From Bolinopsis microptera (taxonomy: Eukaryota; Ctenophora; Tentaculata; Lobata; Bolinopsidae), in contig NC_087078.1 in the NCBI RefSeq assembly GCF_026151205.1, forward strand, positions 2,187,675-2,251,674: a stretch of 64,000 nucleotides of DNA. The letters are read 5' to 3'. Position numbers and translations under genes: made by a program. Position 1 is the stretch's first letter, and the number at the start of each line of letters is the position of its first letter. The notes under the pieces were generated by a model. That model was given only the letters and a program-made list of their open reading frames with translations. It had not been told where the DNA came from and searched no databases. Shown here in pieces: positions 57,199 through 64,000 of the stretch.

Positions 57199-60100
57199 AT
57201 GTGGAACAGTTTGACGCTAGTCATTGTTCTCACAGGGGCAGCACACCTATGCCTTGGATCATCAGGTAACATTTTTTATCATTCTTAAGATAGTTTGATT
57301 GATTTCCTGATACCATTTAGTTCACTGGATTTTTTAAACTTCAGGTAGGGATCGTGCTATAAATATCAAATGGGTAATAAATTATCTTACTCTTAGGTAA
57401 TTCGATTTACAAATCTTATAATTTGGCTAACTCTAAATGGAATGAAGATTCCATTTAAATAATCTTTTATCTTCATTCCTCGCTCCTAGGGTGGATTACT
57501 CCGCAATATCAACAGAGCACCTGTCTACGATTAGACGAAACCCTGGAACTACGAACCACTAGAAATCAGGTTGAAGCCCCAATAACTGTTTACTTTGTTT
57601 TTCCCAGCGACGAATGGAAGTTCGTCAATTTCAAATGCACGGATATTAACTCAAACAGATGGATCTGTGTAATCAAGTACTGCATGACCGACTCATGGGC
57701 TACGAACAAGCCTCTAATCGGAGTTCCACGTGATGAGACTAAAGTGTGGCGAATCACCAGAACAGGCACCAGCTTGATTATAGAGTGCAATGGTAGGACG
57801 GTCCTTAACTTCAACTTTGCGAGAGATTATATGAACGGGTTTTCACAATGTCGAAGCACCTGGACTCAGCGTTCTGAAAAGATCAAGTTCAATTGGAGTG
57901 GAGGATTATATAAGAACAACGGGTATCTGTCAATGAGGAAAGCTGGTAAGCCATCAAAATTGATTGCTTTTTGGTAGGAAGTACATATATCTTGGATTTA
58001 ACAATAAAAAGAATTCTGGCCGTAAGATATGAATATTGTCCCATACAAATAATATAATAATAATAATAATTAATTCTATATTGATGCATTATGAATGACC
58101 AAAAATGAGTGCATCCAATTAAAGAAATATTATTAATCTCCCAATTCTACAGGCGGTGGTTGGAGTAGCTGGGGTGGATGGAGCAGCTGTAACTGTAACC
58201 ACAATTCTGGCACCGGAACATGGACCCGAACTAGATCCTGTAACAATCCCTCACCATCTTGTGGGGGAGCTTCCTGTTCAGGATCATCTTCTAACACTGG
58301 AAACTGCGACAGTCAATGTTGTAAGTACATTATATTCAAAGATATTGTGAAAATGAGAGAAGGCAAAGTAGTTTCAATTCGAATCAGTTAGGTATCAATG
58401 AATTTAATGGCATATTGTGCTCCCATGCTTCGCTATTTTATTATATATAAAACGAGACGATATGGTTCCGTGCCATTTTACTGACACCATGGCATCAACT
58501 TTAACGCGACTTTCCGCAAAAACCGTAAAAGATATACAACTCAAACTTTTTTGACTGGGTCAAATGCTTTAATGGCCTTCAAATCAGCATGAAAAAAAAT
58601 GGCCAAAGAATAAGAATTTTAGTGCCAAAAATTTGGACTCCCAAGTGGTGTGAATTAAATAGGTAATAATTATTTTAGTCTCTCGAGTCTTGACACCATT
58701 TAAGGGTTAGACGGGTTCCTGCTACTTGATATCATGTTTGAGGCTACTCACTATGCACTCAGTACCGAATGTTTTAATAGGTAATTCAGCCGATCAAATC
58801 GATTAGACATTCTAACGGACATACAATCTACATTTTTCTTAAACTCACATCAGCTGTAGTGTCCATGACAAAGGTGCAAACCAGTTTAAAATGTAATCAG
58901 GTCGTACAACAAATGGAGGATGGAGTAGCTGGGGTGGATGGAGCAGCTGTAACTGTAACCACAATTCTGGCACCGGAACATGGACCCGAACTAGATCCTG
59001 TAACAATCCCTCACCATCTTGTGGGGGAGCTTCCTGTTCAGGATCATCTTCTAACACTGGAAACTGCGACAGTCAATGTTGTAAGTACATTATATTCAAA
59101 GATATTGTGAAAATGAAAGAAGGCAACTAGGCAAGGCAATTAATTCGAATCAATTCAATATATTTTTTAAAAACAGATTGAATCTTATGGCATGATAAAA
59201 ATAAAAATTGGTAAATTTGAATTTTTAGTTTGAGCTAACCATTTGGGGCAATTCATATATAATGCTTATCACTTTATGATACATACAGTCAAACCTTCTT
59301 ATACCGGGCACCTCGGGGGAGGTGTAGAAAAAAACCCGGGATAGAGAGGTTTCCTTGATCCCAATGGCCAATTCCTAGTATCCCTAGTAATTCGATGTGA
59401 GCACTGGAATATCACATTACTTCATTAAAATATCAAAACACTGGCTAATTGACCAAAAAATTTGGGGGATAAAAAATAATAGATCTGATATAGAGGGGTG
59501 CGGTACAAAGAGGTTTTACTGTGTATATCATATATAATACATATTATTATATAGTTATACTTATACATAAACTTAAAATCAGGTCAGACAGTGAACGGAA
59601 ACTGGACAGATTGGGGAAATTGGAGTGGGTGTGATTGTGATCACAGTACAGGAACAGGAACATGGAACAGAACCAGATCTTGTACCAACCCATCACCTTC
59701 TTGCTATGGAACGTAAGGGAACAATTTAACAGATTTTTCTAAACGATCCTGACTTGGCATTAACAAAGTATTCTTTAATATGAACTTGTAATAATCAGCC
59801 AAAATCTGTTCCCTTATCTTACAAGTTTAACATTTCACCAGGGACTGTGTTGGTGAACTACTCGACAACGGAACTTGTAATGATCAATGCTGTAAGTTTC
59901 AAATAAAGTAGTGCATCGTGCAATTAAACATAAATCTGAAATAGAATTCATGTCCATTGCCAGCCTAATATATAAGAATGATTATACCTCAGATTTCAGT
60001 ATTCAAATATTTCAGGTCAAACAGTGAACGGAAACTGGACAGATTGGGGAAATTGGAGTGGGTGTGATTGTGATCATAGTACAGGAACAGGAACATGGAA

Positions 60101-63100
60101 CAGAACCAGATCTTGTACCAACCCATCACCTTCTTGCTATGGAACGTAAGGGAACAATTTAACAGATTTTTCTAAACGATCCAGACTTGGCATTAACAAA
60201 GTATTCTTTAAAATGAACTTGTAATAATCAGCTAAAATCTGTTCCCTTATCTTACCAGTTTAACATCTTACCAGGGACTGTGTTGGTGAACTACTCGACA
60301 ACGGAACTTGTGATGATCAATGCTGTTAGTCTCTGTTCTTAGATATGGTAATGTTTGCACTAGATTGGATATCTTTACCTCCCATCTTCACAAAATATTC
60401 AAAATTCTAATTGATAGAGGATATAGCCGTGATAGACTGATTAAAGGCATTAAACGTTGTCTGAGGAAATATGATAACGTTTTCAGGAAGTTCGGTATTC
60501 TAGATGACCGTAACATTATTAAAGAACTCCCCTGATATCTTTTGATTTATTGAAACACGGGTACTAACTCTGCTAAACTGAACAAATTCTGAAACTTAGG
60601 TGAATAAGTGTACAACGTGCTAAACCGAAGTTCAGACTGACCAGTGAAAATGGGCGAGCGTACCAAGTGTCATTTTAATTAGAAGTTTTAGTCAGTGATT
60701 TATTATTGAAGCTTGTAATTACAATATCTAATGCTCCTATAAATACTTTAATTAATTGTTTGTCCCGTTATTCTTTTTCCTTCCTCTTTTCCTTGTCATC
60801 CCCTTTAGTTTTAAGATTCTTGCTATAAATGGCTACAGCTAACACTATTAATGCTAAGTACCAAACAACAAGTGGGAGGTGGATCGTTGGTACCATTAAA
60901 TCGATTTAACACCGCAATTCCAGTCGCAAGCCTGGGACCACTACTAGCATAGTCACAACATCTACAAAGCTGCCATATAGCCTGACTGACAATTTTCTCG
61001 ACTGACTGACAATGTTTCTTCTTTTTCCCCATTTAGAATACAAAGATTAGTACATTTTAGCTTATGATTAATATTATATTTTTACCTATAGTTTACTTAG
61101 ATAAAGTAGTGCATCGTCGAATTAAACATAAATCTGGATGAAATTAGAATCGATTTCCATTGCCTGTCTAACAAAAGAATGATTTAAGTTTCAGATTTCA
61201 TTGCCAGTACACTGAAACAAGAACTTTGCTGCTGGTTTTCTATATAATATGATTATATTTCAGGTCAGACAGTGAACGGAAACTGGACAGATTGGGGAAA
61301 TTGGAGTGGGTGTGATTGTGATCATAGTACAGGAACAGGAACATGGAACAGAACCAGATCTTGTACCAACCCATCACCTTCTTGCTATGGAACGTAAGGG
61401 GAAATTAATATATGTTATAAAACAATCCTGACTTGGAATCAACAAAATATTCTTTTAAATATGAACTTGTAATAATCAGCTAAAATCTGTTCCCTTATAT
61501 TTACAGTTTTAACATCTTACCAGGGACTGTGTTGGTGAACTACTCGACAACGGAACTTGTAATGATCAATGCTGTAAGTTTCAAATAAATTGTACTGCAT
61601 CGTGGAATTAAACATAAATCTGAAATAGAATTCATGTCCATTGCCAGCCTAATATATAAGAATGATTATACCTCAGATTTCAGTATTCAAAATATTTCAG
61701 GTCAGACAGTGAACGGAAACTGGACAGATTGGGGAAATTGGAGTGGGTGTGATTGTGATCACAGTACTGGAACAGGAACATGGAACAGAACTAGATCTTG
61801 TACCAACCCATCACCTTCTTGCTATGGAACGTGAGGGAACAATTTAACAGATTTTTCTAAACGATCCTGACTTGGCATTAACAAAGTATTCTTTAATATG
61901 AACTTGTAATAATCAGCTAAAATCTGTTCCCTTATATTTTAAGTTTTTAACATCTTACCAGGGACTGTGTTGGTGAACTACTCGACAACGGAACTTGTGA
62001 TGATCAATGCTGTAAGTCTCAAATAAAGTAGTGCATCGTCGAATTAAACATAAATCTGGATGAAATTAGAATCGATTTCCATTGCCTGTCTAACAAAAGA
62101 ATGATTTAAGTTTCAGATTTCATTGCCAGTACACTGAAACAAGAACTTTGCTGCTGGTTTTCTATATAATATGATTATATTTCAGGTCAGACAGTGAACG
62201 GAAACTGGACAGATTGGGGAAATTGGAGTGGGTGTGATTGTGATCACAGTACTGGAACAGGAACATGGAACAGAACCAGATCTTGTACCAACCCATCACC
62301 TTCTTGCTATGGAACGTAAGGGGAAATTAATATATGTTATAAAACAATCCTGACTTGGAATCAACAAAATATTCTTTTAAATATGAACTTGTAATAATCA
62401 GCTAAAATCTGTTCCCTTATATTTTAAGTTTTTAACATCTTACCAGGGACTGTGTTGGTGAACTACTCGACAACGGAACTTGTAATGATCAATGCTGTAA
62501 GTTTCAAATAAATTGTACTGCATCATGGAATTAAAAATAAATCTGAAATAGAATTCATGTCCATTGCCAGCCTAATATATAAGAATGATTATACCTCAGA
62601 TTTCAGTATTCAAAATATTTCAGGTCAGACAGTGAACGGAAACTGGACAGATTGGGGAAATTGGAGTGGGTGTGATTGTGATCACAGTACTGGAACAGGA
62701 ACATGGAACAGAACCAGATCTTGTACCAACCCATCACCTTCTTGCTATGGGACGTAAGGGAAAATTAATATATGTTATAAAACAATCCTGACTTGGAATC
62801 AACAAAATATTCTTTTAAATATGAACTTGTAATAATCAGCTAAAATCTGTTCCCTTATATTTTAAGTTTTTAACATCTTACCAGGGACTGTGTTGGTGAA
62901 CTACTCGACAACGGAACTTGTAATGATCAATGCTGTAAGTCTCAAATAAAGTAGTGCATCGTCGAATTAAACATAAATCTGGATGAAATTAGAATTGATT
63001 TCCATTGCCCGTCTAACAAAAGAATGATTTAAGTTTCAGATTTCATTGCCAGTACACTGAAACAAGAACTTTGCTGCTGGTTTTCTATATAATATGATTA

Positions 63101-64000
63101 TATTTCAGGTCAGACAGTGAACGGAAACTGGACAGATTGGGGAAATTGGAGTGGGTGTGATTGTGATCACAGTACAGGAACAGGAACATGGAACAGAACC
63201 AGATCTTGTACCAACCCACCACCTTCTTGCTATGGAACGTAAGGGAAAATTAATATATGTTATAAAACAATTCTGACTTGGAATCAACAAAATATTCTTT
63301 TAAATATGAACTTGTAATAATCAGCTAAAATCTGTTCCCTTATCTTACAAGTTTAACATCTTACCAGGGACTGTGTTGGTGAACTACTCGACAACGGAAC
63401 TTGTAATGATCAATGCTGTAAGTTTCAAATAAATTGTACTGCATCGTGGAATTAAACATAAATCTGAAATAGAATTCATGTCCATTGCCAGCCTTATGTA
63501 TAAGAATGATTATACCTCAGATTTCAGTATTCAAAATATTTCAGGTCAGACAGTGAACGGAAACTGGACGGATTGGGGAAATTGGAGTGGGTGTGATTGT
63601 GATCACAGTACGGGAACAGGAACATGGAACAGAACCAGATCTTGTACCAACCCATCACCTTCTTGCTATGGAACGTAAGGGAAAAATTTAACAGATTTTT
63701 CTAAACGATCCTGACTTGGCATTTACAAAGTATTCTTTTTAAAATGAACTTGTAATAATCAGCTAAAATCTGTTCCCTTATTTTACAAGTTTAACATCTT
63801 ACCAGGGACTGTGTTGGTGAACTACTCGACAACGGAACTTGTAATGATCAATGCTGTAAGTTTCAAATAAATTGTACTGCATCGTGGAATTAAACATAAA
63901 TCTGAAATAGAATTCATGTCCATTGCCAGCCTTATGTATAAGAATGATTATACCTCAGATTTCAGTATTCAAAATATTTCAGGTCAGACAGTGAACGGAA
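57199..64000 (+). CDS. Secreted thrombospondin type-1 repeat protein, 5' part, runs off the window
   Basis: Exon 1 57199-57265 encodes a signal peptide (MWNSLTLVIVLTGAAHLCLG). Exon 2 57490-57945 encodes an unrecognised ~150-residue domain (KVWRITRTGTSLIIECNG, FNWSGG). TSP1 repeats follow: single-exon copies 58153-58320 and 58901-59080, then two-exon units (130 + 50 bp) at 59583-59712/59842-59891, 60016-60145/60275-60324, 61264-61393/61524-61573, 61701-61830/61962-62011, 62186-62315/62447-62496, 62624-62753/62885-62934, 63109-63238/63368-63417, 63545-63674/63806-63855, and a partial at 63983. Units carry the WxxWxxW-type NWTDWGNWSGC, NRTRSC and six cysteines. Introns between units are phase 1, so units duplicate in frame. 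Likely extracellular matrix or adhesion protein; ligand unknown. Confidence 0.85.
58460..58720 (+). repeat. Dispersed repeat in a TSP1-gene intron
   Basis: Relative of 54890-55165 in opposite orientation; no coding frame. Confidence 0.6.
60320..60535 (+). pseudogene. Retroelement RT-tail fragment inserted in a TSP1 intron
   Basis: The frame reads FKILIDRGYSRDRLIKGIKR and CLRKYDNVFRKFGI, a pattern seen after the palm in Penelope-like and related reverse transcriptases. It is part of a ~765-bp stretch (60335-61098) absent from the matching introns of the other units. No catalytic residues are present. Family uncertain. Confidence 0.4.
61264..63982 (+). repeat. Higher-order TSP1 exon-intron repeat, ~922-bp period
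   Basis: Two TSP1 units plus their four introns form one repeat: starts at 61264, 62186 and 63109 are 922 and 923 bp apart. Within a period the two inter-unit introns differ: a short one (CAAATAAATTGTACTGCATC) and a longer one (CAAATAAAGTAGTGCATCGT). Copies look nearly identical even in introns. Confidence 0.9.

Noticed and set aside
61634-61834. Stand-alone small genes starting MSIASLIYKNDYTS (also at 62557 and 63478)
   Set aside because: They are intron read-through into TSP1 exons; the upstream part is the repeated intron ending in ATTTCAG.

Overview
This is a stretch of animal (metazoan, apparently invertebrate) nuclear DNA. It is AT-rich and intron-rich, with GT-AG introns mostly of 100-400 bp, and full of LINE fragments, MITEs, foldback elements and minisatellites. 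I cannot name the species. The protein-coding genes that can be read through are conserved eukaryotic or animal genes whose exons join in phase.

Layout. (1) 0.1-5.8 kb: the two ends of a NERD-nuclease/helicase-like gene on the + strand, separated by a CR1-like LINE on the - strand. The LINE's intact ORF1 carries an AlkB-like 2OG-Fe(II) oxygenase domain and an SGNH esterase domain; its ORF2 has lost the reverse-transcriptase core. (2) 5.8-17.4 kb: repeat-dominated, with a perfect palindrome, a composite ~190-bp repeat in two opposed blocks, foldback/MITE elements and two LINE ORF1 copies, one intact without ORF2 and one decayed. (3) 17.4-19.4 kb: a very homogeneous ankyrin-repeat array of about 20 units of 99 bp, broken by two stops and a frameshift. 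(4) 20.7-33.2 kb: CEP120 (centriole elongation factor) on the - strand, 19 exons, about 923 codons. (5) 34-36.6 kb: two hAT-type MITEs and a 5'-truncated LINE with an RNase H domain, a poly-A tail and a perfect 12-bp target-site duplication. (6) 37.0-37.8 kb: an intronless uridine-cytidine kinase. (7) 38.2-44.7 kb: a complete Argonaute gene, 15 exons, 862 codons, whose glutamate-finger position looks substituted. (8) 46.3-54.6 kb: NELFCD (NELF-C/D, TH1) on the - strand, 13 exons, 582 codons, convergent with Argonaute. (9) 57.2-64 kb: the 5' part of a secreted thrombospondin type-1 repeat gene, running off the window.

The genes do not form one pathway: CEP120 acts at centrioles, NELFCD in Pol II pausing, UCK in pyrimidine salvage, Argonaute in small-RNA silencing, and the TSP1 protein outside the cell. 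What unites the window is repeat biology. Introns of CEP120, Argonaute and NELFCD have been filled by minisatellites that start exactly at, or copy, the splice junction, so several introns hold tens of extra copies of their own 5' splice site. The TSP1 gene is growing by exon-intron duplication with a two-unit, ~922-bp higher-order period. Exon borders were inferred by eye from reading frame, GT-AG signals and family similarity; individual borders may be off by 1-2 bases.
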